Below are positions 37,901-49,013 of a stretch of 64,000 bases of DNA, in pieces. Within the stretch, counting starts at the first letter, position 1. Each line of letters starts with the position of its first letter. Origin of the DNA: Carnegiea gigantea (lineage: Eukaryota; Streptophyta; Magnoliopsida; Caryophyllales; Cactaceae); the NCBI GenBank assembly GCA_029747015.1, contig JAKOGI010000025.1:1583001-1647000 (forward strand), read 5' to 3'. The position numbers were made by a program, and so were the translations under genes. The notes beneath the pieces were generated by a model. That model ran no database searches and was not told the origin of the DNA. It was given only the letters and a program-made list of their open reading frames with translations.

Positions 37901-38322
37901 AGTTTTTGATCACATTTTCGAATTGTTTTCATGTTTTTCATTTTAGGTGATGAAATATCACATGTTTCTCCATTTAGCAAACCCCTTTAGAAGTCAACAG
38001 ATGCTCACAGTGGATTCAGCATAGCATGAATGTTGGGATCGACCTCAGGGTCAAGTTGGATCTATATTCAATATACTTGTGTAGTGTGGAGTGCAAGTTA
38101 GCACATGGTATAATCAAGTCGATGGTATTGAAGTTGAACTATTATCGACTTTGTTCTTGAAGTGTTTCAGTTAATGGATTTTGTGATTGTGAACATGAGT
38201 TGCAAGATTAAATGGTTTCAATGAGCCTTGTCCTTATCAGGACGGCGGTAGCGCCTTCTATTATTAAATCTTCCGCTGCAATTTTCCGTAAATTATATCA
38301 TTAGCATTTTGGGGGCATTACA
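34932..38322 (+). mobile_element. Solo LTR, 3.4 kb, Tekay/chromovirus-like, inserted in a microsatellite
   Basis: Begins TGTAATAACCCGACCC and ends GGGGGCATTACA, flanked by CACAC on both sides (34927-34931 and 38323-38327). A C/T-rich leader-like stretch (35560-35740) ends in AAAGTGAGT, a plausible leader donor, as in long chromovirus LTRs; 'cttccgctgcaatttt' near the 3' end is typical of that group. No primer site, gag or pol was found, so it reads as one LTR. Open frames inside (for example 35423-35746) are not credible genes. Confidence 0.8.
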
Positions 38323-38330
38323 CACACACA

Positions 38331-38401
<71 letters not shown>

Positions 38402-38518
38402 TGTTGTATACACACACATACACACCACACACCCACATACACACACATATGTATGTATATATACATATATATATACGTGTATGTGTGTGTGTGTGTATCT
38501 ACATATATATGTGTGTGT

Positions 38519-38566
<48 letters not shown>

Positions 38567-38600
38567 ATATATATATATATATGTGTGTGTGTGTATATTG

Positions 38601-38664
<64 letters not shown>

Positions 38665-38714
38665 CTACACAGACACACACACACCATATATATATATAAT
38701 ATATATGTGTGTGT

Positions 38715-38751
<37 letters not shown>

Positions 38752-38752
38752 A

Positions 38753-38824
<72 letters not shown>

Positions 38825-38849
38825 TGTGTGTGTGTATAAAATATATATA

Positions 38850-38880
<31 letters not shown>

Positions 38881-38881
38881 T

Positions 38882-38937
<56 letters not shown>

Positions 38938-39029
38938 ATATATCTATACACACACACACACACACGCACGCACGCACACACGCGCATGCACACACACACA
39001 CGCACACACAACCACTCCCACACACACAC

Positions 39030-39077
<48 letters not shown>

Positions 39078-39091
39078 GCACACACACACAA
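38323..39091. repeat. Compound CA/TA/TG microsatellite, right part
   Basis: Nearly 770 bp of alternating (CA)n, (TA)n and (TG)n blocks, many mutually complementary and able to fold. Long open frames here are low-complexity artefacts. Confidence 0.98.
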
Positions 39092-40080
39092 CTGTAATAA
39101 ACATTCGCATGGGAAAATGGGCATGCTTTGATTTAATGAATAGCAGTGATGGATCTATATAGATAGAATAGGGGTGTCCATTTATTAAACTATATATGTT
39201 AGGAGTATCCATATATTCCAATTTAACCTCATTTAAAAAATATAATTCATTAGATTTTTTTGTTTGGGCTAGGGGTATCTATGAACACTCCAACCTATAA
39301 TATAGATCCGCTAGTGGTGAATAGTGACGAATACAGAGTTCAAATTAAAATATGTCGATTCTTTTGGCCTTTTTTTAAAAATGATGACGTTAATTAATTT
39401 TTAAATGCCCAACTATCCTGTGGAAACCACCATCTAAGGCTCATCTTAAGCTAAATATATAACACTACTAGTATACAACAACAACACCACCTCCCAGTGT
39501 GGGTCCCGTTTTCACGGGGTTTGGGAAGATCTAGATGTAGGCAACCTTACCTCTACCGGCATCTCTGCCTGTAGAGAGGTTGATTCCAAAAGACCCACAA
39601 AGTAAGATTTTGTGAAAACATTTTGTAGAAGATAGATTTTGTGAAAGCATTTTACGGAGAGAAACTAAGGATAAGTAGGAGAGAATGAAATATGAAGTAC
39701 TAACGAATTAGGAAGCAGTAACTATATAAATATAAGTACAACATAACAGGGAAAGATACTATAGCTCGATAAAAGGGGGTATGCAAACAATGTCTCTTCC
39801 CAGATGGCTGTAGTACCTGGACCTTTATGAAGACCAAAAAAAGGTATATATTTACATCTGTTACCACTTACCAGGACAACAACTTGCAATTGGTTCTTAG
39901 CTAGGAGTGTAAGTCTTATTACGTGGAAGGAACACACATATGAGTTTTAGTCATCCTAATTCTTTTAGGATTCTGATTCCTAAAGTAGGTGCCTATAATA
40001 GGTTAATAAATACCTTAAATCAAGAGATTCCTACGCACAACAATTAATTCAATTAGAATCCTATTAGAGAACACTCCATG
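39092..40080. other. Intergenic region with a SINE remnant
   Basis: No gene. A SINE-like piece occupies 39474-39600. Confidence 0.5.
39474..39600 (-). mobile_element. SINE remnant, minus strand
   Basis: The minus strand reads CTACAGGCAGAGATGCCGG, GGTAAGGTTGCC, a degenerate hairpin CCCCGTGAAAACGGG, GACCCACACTGGGAGG and a GTTGTTGTTGTA tail. Same family as 33334-33422 but longer. No pol III head was identified. Confidence 0.6.
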
Positions 40081-40410
40081 CCTCTCTCCCACATAGTCAA
40101 ACAATATAATATCATCTTTAGACTAGGGTTTGGGGCATGGCAATCCGCAACTTTAGTAGCCACCGGAATTCATTGTTGTTAATTTGAGACTCAGTTCGGA
40201 TAATTTTTGTAGATACAACACTCCTGAATCGTTCTTCCATTGAAAAATTTAGAGACTTGGGAAAGAACTTTCTCTTGGTACTTTTCCCTCCCAGGTCCTC
40301 CTTTTATTCAGCTGAATGAAATCTTTGCAACTGTACAAGATATAGTTTGCAAAGAGTAAGGCTCCTAACTATAAATAGCATAATATAATACAAAATATCC
40401 TATGAACTAA

Positions 40411-43400
40411 TACTCCCTTTCAAGTTGGAGCGTGCAAAAGGGTTATGCCCAACTTGCTAACGAGATAACAAAACTATCATCGACCAAGTGCCTTCGTGAA
40501 GATGTCTGTAAGCTGCTCTGTAGTAGGAATGTAGCAAGTCACAATATCCCTATACACTCATTTCTCCTAAACAAAATGACAATCCACATCGATATGCTTG
40601 ATACGCTCGTGCAACACAGGATTAGCCGCTGTTTGTAGTGCTACTTGATTGTCACAATGCATCACTGCTGGAGGAACAGAAAGACCAAGATATTTCAACA
40701 AATTCCTCAACCAAATTGCCTCACTAATAGCATTTTTCATAGCTCGATACTCTGTTTTAGCTGAAGAATGGGAAACTGTGTATTGTATCTTAGTTTTCCA
40801 TGAAATTGATGATGTGTCAAGATGGACAAAATACTCAGTGACAGAACCAAAATGGCATAGGGCAACTCCCCCAGTCAGAGTCATAATACACCTGTAGGGC
40901 AAACGTATTCGCAGGAGACAATAGGATCCCCTATTCTGGATTATATTGCAGATATCAAAGATGCAAATAGCCTCATCCCAATGATCTTGACGTGGATCTT
41001 GCATAAATTGACTTAGCATATGGATAGGATAAGTGATGTCAGGATGAGTAATAGTAAGATAAATGACTCTCCAAATCAGATAACAATATTGAGACAAATC
41101 AGATAATGAGTCCCCCCCAGTCACTGGTGAGCCGAAGTTTCTGCTCCATAGGAAACGAGGTCAACTTGGCCCCTAACAACCCAACTTCAATCAAGATGTC
41201 CAAAGTGTATTCCCGTTGGCACAAGAAAAAACCCTTGGGAGAGCGAGCAACTTTCAATACCCAAAAAATACTTCAGAGGTCCCAAGTCTTTTAATTTGAG
41301 CGATGATTCAAATAGCTTTTAAAAGCTGCACAATTCGTAGGACTGTTACCTGTTAACACCAAATCATTCACATAGATTAGAGGAGCAAGAAACACATCAC
41401 CCTATCATAGATGAATAAAGAGTGATCTAACAATGATTGTTTGAAGCCATAGTCTTGTAAAGCTGTAGCAAGCTTAAAATACCATTGTAGAGGAGCTTAC
41501 CGTCTTACATAAGGCCGTATAGAGACTTTCTGAGCTTGCAAATCGAGTTAGAAGCCGGAGGTGAAAAACTAGGTGGTGGCTTCATGTAGATGTCTTCATC
41601 AAGATCGCCCTAAAAAAAGACACTATAAACGTCCATTTGGTGTAATCCCCAACCTTTAGAAATAGCAACAGTAAGTATGCAACAAACTGTGACCATACGC
41701 GTCACGGGAACGAACGTCTCATTATAATCAGCTCCTTTGACTTAATTAGTCCCCAAGCCCACCATGGGAGCTTTATATCTCTCAAAAAAGATACATTTTT
41801 GAGCCCTCTCATCAAATTTATCACGGGACTTGGAGTGATTGTGAGCGTAGCACAATGACCCAAAAACTCGAATGTGCTCATCGGTCGTTTTGACATTAAA
41901 TAATATTTCATACAAGGTATTTGAGTCCAACAGCTTTGTAGGGGTAAGATTCATAAGATGGGTAGCTGTAAGGGCAAACTTACCCCAAAATTTGAGAGAA
42001 AGAGAGGCTTGAAATTTTAGAGCTCGAGCCAAATTCAGAATATACCTATTTTTACAGTCTATGTAACCTGTCCATTTTGTTGCAGGGTATCCACACAAGA
42101 CGTCTCATGAATAATTCCCTTTATGGAAAAAAAATCTTGTAATGGTCCATTAATGAATTCAGTCCCATTGTCAATCTTAACCTGTTGAATTGACACACTA
42201 AATTGTGTTTACACCATGGACCACAAATTTTCAAGACATTTAAAGGTTTCACCTTTGTGTTTTAAAAGAAAGACCCACATAACTCTACTGAAGTGCAGTC
42301 TAGTTTACCCCCAAAAATCACAATGTATGAGTCCAAAAGGTTTAGCAGCTCTAGAGTAACTGAGTGGAAAGTTCTGTCTAGATTAATTTGCTTAGATCTA
42401 TGACACACATCACAACAGTCATAGGCTCCTTTATTCAACTCAAAACCATACATGCTAGATAAAATAGATATATACCATACGAAGGATGCCCCAGTCATTG
42501 GTGCCAAAGTACCGCTTCTTTCGTATGAACCGCCACACAAGTTGTCCCTCCTATGCCGTTCTTCAAGCAATAGACTCCATTTCTCAAGTCACCCACTCTA
42601 ATATGCCTCCTTGAGATGCGGTCCTGTATAAAATAAGAGTTTTCACCATAGTAACAAGACATTTAATATCTTTGGTTAACTGGCCTTTTCAACCATCACT
42701 GGCACTTCACTAGTGGTAGGAGTATAAAGCGGTTTAGGTATTGAAACTGATTTTGAAGAATATGTGGGTTATTAGTCACATGAGGTGAAGAACCACTATC
42801 AAGAACCCACGACATTGATATTGCACTACAACTCTTCCCACTCATTCTTTCTTGGGTTTCTTTTGCTTTAAAATATGCATAGACTTCTTCTAATCGGGCT
42901 GGTGTTAGCCTTACCAAACCTGTTTTGGACACCATCTCCCTCTTCATTCAGATCCCCTTGCCCTGTTGCCATCACCGCTTCTCCTCCTCCTTTCTGATTT
43001 CTGTCGAGACTTTGTGAACCTTCGCCATAGCTCTGCCCGGCTACATCACCTCCTTCACGGCTATTCCACAATCTCATAGCTCAATGGCTGCACCAAGGTC
43101 GATTTGGTAATGGCTCTGGAGAGAGGATGATGGAGCGATCCATGCCATACGAGTTCGAATCAAGACCCATCAGGAATTGGTGGATCTTCTCGAATCAACT
43201 GATCCATGTAGGTTTTTGATACAGCTTCAAGGAATTCTCCCAGAATGAAGAAAAGGGATTTCGATAAAGCTGTAACTTAGCTATTTTAGGGAAAATTCAG
43301 AGTGGGTAAGAGAGAGAGAAAAGACAAATGAGGATAAATTCTTTATATATCATCCTTTCTTGCAGGTGCTATATATATAGCACTATTACATCGATAATCC

Positions 43401-43800
43401 TCTCCCTGGTAACCAACTTTTGCCAGCTCATCATTCCTGTAACAACTTGATAATTATCCTGCAGAAACTAAAAATAGAAAATAGAAATACTAGAAATAAT
43501 TCCCCTGCATCAGTTTTTATCAATAATGTTGTATAACCAAGCAATTAGCATGGAGTTACATCTCTCCTACGCATACACTTCTGGGGATATGTTGTGAAGC
43601 CTAGATATGGTCCCACCAATAAACCCAACCTTGTTCTTCGATTTTAAGGCATTGATTGTTAATCTGCCCCAATTCCCATTACCAATCCTGATCTTAAAAC
43701 TTATGAGCGAAGATGTAATTAATCCTAAAAATTTGGAATTGGAAAAGATTTCAAGAGATTGTCTTTTTACATCAATTTATGGTCGTAGTTACAATCATTA
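40411..43800 (-). pseudogene. Ty1/copia retrotransposon, decayed (gag-PR-INT-RT-RH)
   Basis: Minus-strand order from the right: gag core (ALKSKNKVGFIGGT near 43650), protease VLDSGSSPHVTN near 42800, GAG-pre-integrase with CCDVCHRSKQ near 42410, integrase C-part (ARALKFQASLSLKFWGKFA, about 42030-41940), reverse transcriptase pieces with YVND instead of YVDD at 41374-41363 and FFLCQREYTLDI near 41220, RNase H (YTVSHSSAKTEYRAM about 40770; MHCDNQVAL about 40650). The purine tract AACTTGAAAGGGAGT (40425-40411) marks the 3' end, with a likely 3' LTR remnant down to about 40100. The 5' LTR was not found. Multiple stops and frameshifts; a solo LTR is nested in gag (43217-43512). Ale/Ivana-like by inference. 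Confidence 0.85.
43217..43512. mobile_element. Solo LTR, 296 bp, perfect TSD GTTTT
   Basis: Starts TGATACAGC and ends CCTGCATCA, flanked by GTTTT at 43212-43216 and 43513-43517. Duplicated segment A copy 1 has the intact empty site (GTAGGTTTTTATC near 3550). It therefore inserted after the duplication, or into only one copy. Confidence 0.93.
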
Positions 43801-44033
43801 TCAATCAGTACTAACCGGCACTCACAGACATCAATCAGTACTCCTAGGCATAAGTTGACACCGATAAACACTTATCAGCATTCATTGACAATAACTTACT
43901 TATGACAAGTTGTAAAGCGCAAGTAGAGAAACTTTGAAGGGCTTGGATTCTATTAGATGCGTGAATTTTGACTTTAACGGAGGGTATATTTTGGTAATCA
44001 TATGTGTTCGCCTTGTTGTATATAATTCCACAG

Positions 44034-44713
44034 AGCTTTAGTTTGGGCAAACGGAGTTGGAAGAAATGCTACAAGGTCGGTTCTAGATCACTGACAATCA
44101 TATAGGATGACACTCCTCAATACTGGAGATGGACATCTATACGTAACTCAAGGACTTTCTGAGAACACTATTGTGTTAGTGCGGACATACATTGTTACGC
44201 TGTGTCATTGTGTTATTTCTGTGTGGACATACATTGTTACACTCTGCCATTGCGTTAGTGTTGTAACTGCATACATGAATTTACTTGTAGATTCCCTGAG
44301 AATGCTGAGCTCGATCTCGTTTGGTGGCTGGAAATCAAAGGACAAATCTCCACGAAATTGCTTTCACCAGATACTAGTTACGGTGTTTATTTCATGTTCA
44401 AGCTAAGACGTGTGGATTGCACTGGTTTCGAAGATCCGCCGGTGACCCTATCGGTTTCAAAAGTTGATAAAGATGGTCATCGCGAAACACTGGAGACCAA
44501 TTCCGTCTGTCTAAAGCCACAGGGGGGATTGCCTGAAGACCTGCCTTGTCTAGTTCAAAGAGAGGATGGATGGATGGAGATAGAGATGGGCACATATCAT
44601 GTCAGCATTGATGAAGGGGGTTGTATTGGAGATGACTCTGATAGAGATTCACAGGGGGGAATGGGAAGACCGGCCTTTTTGTCGAGGGCATTGAACTCCG
44701 CCCTCTTGATTAA
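44034..44713 (+). pseudogene. F-box/PP2-B type pseudogene, exons 2-3 only (copy 2)
   Basis: Exon 2 is 44034-44152 and exon 3 is 44291-44713. It shares all main lesions of the copy at 4085-4764: TAG in exon 2, donor GT to GA after exon 2, and the two 3' frameshifts. PP2-domain pieces are clear (RFPENAEL, DTSYGVYFMFKL, DGWMEIEMGTY). There is no F-box exon upstream; copia gag sequence lies there instead. It belongs physically to the F-box cluster that continues at 49014. Confidence 0.9.
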
Positions 44714-44785
44714 TTGGAATCACACAGAGCACTGCAGGGGAAAGAAACAACAAGACCCTGGTTCATGTTCAAGAATTTTGTTCTT

Positions 44786-45380
44786 GTTTTGTCTTATGAG
44801 TCCCTTGCCTTCTTGTACATGTCGAAAACAAGAAGTCGACACCTTTGCTAGGCTTAATTAGACTGTATAATGTGGTTCTTTGCTGGGTTTCGATAAGGAA
44901 GCTTTTATGTTCAACTAGGCTACTAGCACAAATGTATCGATATATTGGAGGGTTTCGATGAAGAAATGTGTGTTCTACCATTTTTGAAAAGAGGATATAT
45001 AATCTCTCCTCCCACTCTTTGCTCTCTCCATTCGAATTCGACCCTTGCAAAAAAGATACATGTTCAAATGGTTTATCAATAATCTAGCTAGACAAGTACC
45101 TCTTTCTTGAATACAGTAACATCCCATTTTAAAAGATCACGAACATAAATATTTTCTTGCAAAAAATTAGCAAGGAAATTTTATTGAAAAAAATAATAAT
45201 ATAAATATATAAAAATATAAATGTTCAAATGGTGAATAAAATGCAAAAATCATCCATAAAAAATCGCTCCAACAACAACAACAGTCAAATTAGAAAACCG
45301 ACCTTTAGAAATATAAGATAACACAATGACTTTTTTGTTGCCCAATTTTAAGATCAATATAAAATTCTCACATCTTAGAA
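44786..45380. other. Intergenic region
   Basis: No gene recognised. Confidence 0.5.
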
Positions 45381-45382
45381 CA

Positions 45383-45800
45383 TGCACGTTCTTTTCGACT
45401 TATCATAAGTACTTATCATCATTATTCAACAACTTTCAGTATCATTCAGAATAATTCAATATAATTTAGCACCGTTAAGTACTTATTGAAACCAGCTAAT
45501 TATATTTTGTTCAACCATTCAGCTAGTTTTAACATATTTCAGCATGATTTAACATGTTTCAACAATAAGTACCAATAAGTACTTATTGAACATACTTAAT
45601 TATTATCATCATTCAGCAACTTTCAGCATCATTCTGCATAATTCAGCATAATTTAGCATTGTTAAGTAATTATTGAAAATATCTAATTATATTTTCTTCA
45701 ACCATTCAAGTAGTTTCAACATATTTCAGCATGGTTTAACATGTTTCAGCAATAAAAACCAATAAATACTTTATAAGTTGAAAAAAACATGCCCATATAT
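45383..45800. mobile_element. MITE-like element with internal tandem duplication
   Basis: Imperfect inverted ends (GTTCTTTTCGACTTATCATA on the left; TATAAGTTGAAAAAAACATG on the right). The interior is two tandem ~185-bp units (45417-45600 and 45603-45785) sharing 'aactttcagcatcattc' and 'acatatttcagcatg'. No clean TSD was identified. Confidence 0.5.
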
Positions 45801-46174
45801 CTATACATGACCATATATCTATACATGTACATAGCTTAGGATGGAAGTTTATAAATAAGATGTGCATAAATCTAAAATTATCTAAATGAACGGAAGCGAA
45901 AAGGCCATGTGATCAAGATGAATTAGCATGGGGCATATGCTGTCACAACCATGATTCTTCAAGGGTTAGGATAATTAAACAAAATAAAGGTAATCACATA
46001 AACATATCTCTAACATATATTTATTAATGAAATAACGAATGCTGTTAAGAATAAGTAACGAACGCATAATTAAAAAATCTAAGTACATACTGATTCATAT
46101 GCATAAACAACTTCTTACTATATATATTTCTGACTAAAATATAGTCATAAATATTAGAGATATCCACATATAAA

Positions 46175-46588
46175 GGGCGTGTTCGGTAATAGTATTTTGA
46201 GTAGCGTTTAGCATTTTGACTAAGTCAATACACTCATCAAGTAATTTTTAGTGTTCGGTAACATAGTATTTTGACCAGCATTTTAATTAGCGTTTAGCGT
46301 TTTAAGCTGCGTTTTTGAAAAGCTAATAGTATTGTTCGACATTCAAAAGTAGCGTTTAATATTTTTTGGTAAAAAAATATTCTTACAAACTTTTATATTT
46401 GAAAATTATCTATATTCTTTTATGTCAATTTATATTAATCAGCTAACTCAAACACATTTATTTCAACTGCTTATCTAAACAGCTATCCGCTAATAGCTAA
46501 ATTAGAAACGCTATCCGCTGTCCGAACCGGTATTCGCTACCTGAACCGCTATCCTCTACCTGAACCGCTAATTTTGCCAAATAGGGCC
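46175..46588. mobile_element. Putative MITE, GGGCGTGTTCGG termini
   Basis: Starts GGGCGTGTTCGGTAA and ends TTTGCCAAATAGGGCC, imperfect inverted termini. The interior is rich in GCGTTTAGCGTTTT and its complement-like CGCTATCCGCTA. No convincing TSD. Confidence 0.5.
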
Positions 46589-46620
46589 AAAAGCATCTTT
46601 GTACGAAACTCCAAAAACAT

Positions 46621-47420
46621 GGGTGTGTTTGATAGGGGAAAATCATTTTTCCGGAAAATGATTTTCCTATTTTACACCGTTTGGTAAAACAAGGAGGGAA
46701 AAATCATTTTTAGAGGAAAATCAGTTTACCCCATTTGATTTCCCTTGAAAAAGTAGGGAAAATAATTTTCCACACCCGATTTTCATTGCCCAATTTTGTC
46801 TCTTATTCTATTTTCTTTTAATTGTGCCCATAATAACTCTATTTTCACTCTCATTTTGTCTCTCATTCTTCCCCTCTTCTGCATGTTCATCATCTTCATC
46901 GATGATTTCCGTCGTCAATCTCTGCAATTATTTCTTGAGTTCTCTAACCTTGTTACTGTTGCATTTTTGAAGAACTTCGCAATTTGAGACACCCATCATC
47001 TCCCTGTTTGCCATTTTCTTTAATCTTGATTTAATATCACTTAAAGTCAACTAGGTAATCCTTGAAAATAGTGAAAAAATTGAGATTCATTAATGTTAAC
47101 TCTCTCTTTTTCTGGGTTTATTACCGGGTATATTTCTTACTGATATTTTGAGTTTGAGTTTGAAGAGGAGAGAGAAACAAAATTCGTTGGTTGGATCGGA
47201 TCAGAGTAGTGAACAGGGGAGGGGGTTGATGGTAAAAAGAAATGAAGTGAGGGCGGGAGGTTCATTTTATCAAATAGCAAAAAATGAAGTGGAAAGAAAA
47301 TGGCTTTTCATTCTACCAAATAGCTGAAAATGTAAGTAGAAAATCATTTTTCTTGGGAAAATATTTTTCATGGAAAATGATTTTCTGGGAAAACAATTTT
47401 TCCCCTTACCAAACACACCC
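46621..47420. mobile_element. MITE with ~32-bp terminal inverted repeats
   Basis: GGGTGTGTTTGATAGGGG at the left and CCCCTTACCAAACACACCC at the right, extending as inverted repeats through 'aaaatcatttttcc'. The target duplication is unclear. The interior (46800-46990, 47100-47280) is non-coding; additional GGAAAATGATTTTCC palindromes lie near each end. Confidence 0.75.
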
Positions 47421-48656
47421 TGATATTAATCGAGAACTAACTGAACTATATATCGTGGTGCACGCGGCCTACACAATAATATGAATTCTACTCTGATGTT
47501 GCTAGTTTTGTTCAATATGTCTCTTGTGCCTAGTTTGGAGGAATTGCTTGTTTGGTGGGTTTTGATGTTAGAAGGTTTGGTGATTCACTAACGATGAGAC
47601 TATTTCATACTGTTATATGGGTTGATTCTTCATTCTTTTCGTTTGGTACTCAAATGGAAGACCATAATGAGTAGTAACCTTCTAGTCGATCCAGTTTGGA
47701 TGAATAATATACAACCTGTTATAGGCAAGGCCTTGGTCTTTGTCTTATACGGTTGCTCAAGCCTAAAGAATTGTTGTGTTTATTACTTATCAGCAAAACA
47801 AAAGGCAAGCAAGGTAAACTCAACCCAGAGCAAGCTGCAAAACAAAGTGAAACACGAAGAGGCTGGGCAAAACTGACCCTCGAAATTCAAATCGAATGAT
47901 CCAACCTGACACACAAACCAGCCAAGTCAAAGTTGACCAAAAACCAACCCGAACGGACTTGCATCAAACGCTTCCCCCCTCCCTGAAACTTATGTTTCTT
48001 TGCAAGTTAAGCTTATTAGGGCAAAAAATCAAGTCGCTCAAGGTCAATCAGAACCTAAAAAACCTATCCTGAAATCAAGACAAAAAGAACCTAGTTTATC
48101 CGAACACGACCCAATCGAAAGTTGACTTGAATCAAAGCCGATCGAATTACCTGTTTGTCACGTCTAAATACAATTAATTTTCTAAAAATCCTCATTGATT
48201 ATTGTGCCTAATTAAATGTTCTCTTGGGTTTTTAGCATCTATTTTGTTAGAGTCGAGCTATTGTTGACACATAAAGAGGTAGAGCTTTCTCATCGCTAAT
48301 TTTCTCCATCATAACACTCAAATCCGAAATTTTACTTAAGAAAAATAAATTACGAAGCACTTGAACTTATCTGTGTTGGTATGCTGTCTAATTAATTAAT
48401 GTTGATTGCAAACTAGCATGAGTCGTCCAATTCAGTTGGTATGATCCACTTGGGCTAATGTAAATAAAGACATGGGTCAATGCATTTTCTCAAGTTCGTA
48501 ACCCTAAGTAGCACTCAATTGTCGATTTTTTTCCAAATTAACACTGAGTTATTATTTTTTTTTCTAAGTAGTACTAAATTTATAATAGTTTTCTAAAGTA
48601 ACACAAGGTGACCTTTTAACCTAGAGTAGCAAGGAACTTGTGTATTTTTTACTTTT

Positions 48657-48693
<37 letters not shown>

Positions 48694-49013
48694 CAACAAT
48701 AACAACAACAACAACAACAACAATAATAATAATAATTAGGGGTTGTAGTGATCGGGTAGTAGCAACATGAATTTCGGGTGGGTTTTTTTAACATTATATT
48801 ATTATTATTATTATTATTATTATTTAAAATATATAAGTTAGCTGCTATTCTAGATTAATAAGTCATCTAGTGTTACATTATAAAAATATTATTAGCTTAC
48901 TGCTAGTGGAGAAAAAAATAATAACTCGATACTTAGTTTTGAAAAAAATCGATAATTGGGTGGTAGTTGGACCAATAAACTCGCATTTTCTCAAAGAATA
49001 GTAGACCATCCTG
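47421..49013. other. Intergenic region and 5' flank of the first PP2-B gene
   Basis: No gene recognised. Trinucleotide runs of (AAT)n/(AAC)n at 48658-48737 and (ATT)n at 48797-48824. Confidence 0.55.
48658..48737. repeat. AAT/AAC microsatellite
   Basis: (AAT)n, then (AAC)n, then (AAT)n. Confidence 0.95.

Larger units (their letters stand above)
42569..44785. repeat. Duplicated segment A, copy 2 (partner 2868-4836)
   Basis: Includes the right half of the copia element and the exon 2-3 F-box/PP2 pseudogene. Homology to copy 1 ends at 44785, after 'caagaattttgttctt'. Copia homology extends left of 42569 only at this locus, so this is the parental-like copy on that side. Confidence 0.9.

Noticed and set aside
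38309..39221. Long open frames of alternating Cys-Val, Tyr-Ile and Thr-His
   Set aside because: Pure translation of the CA/TA/TG microsatellite; no coding signal.
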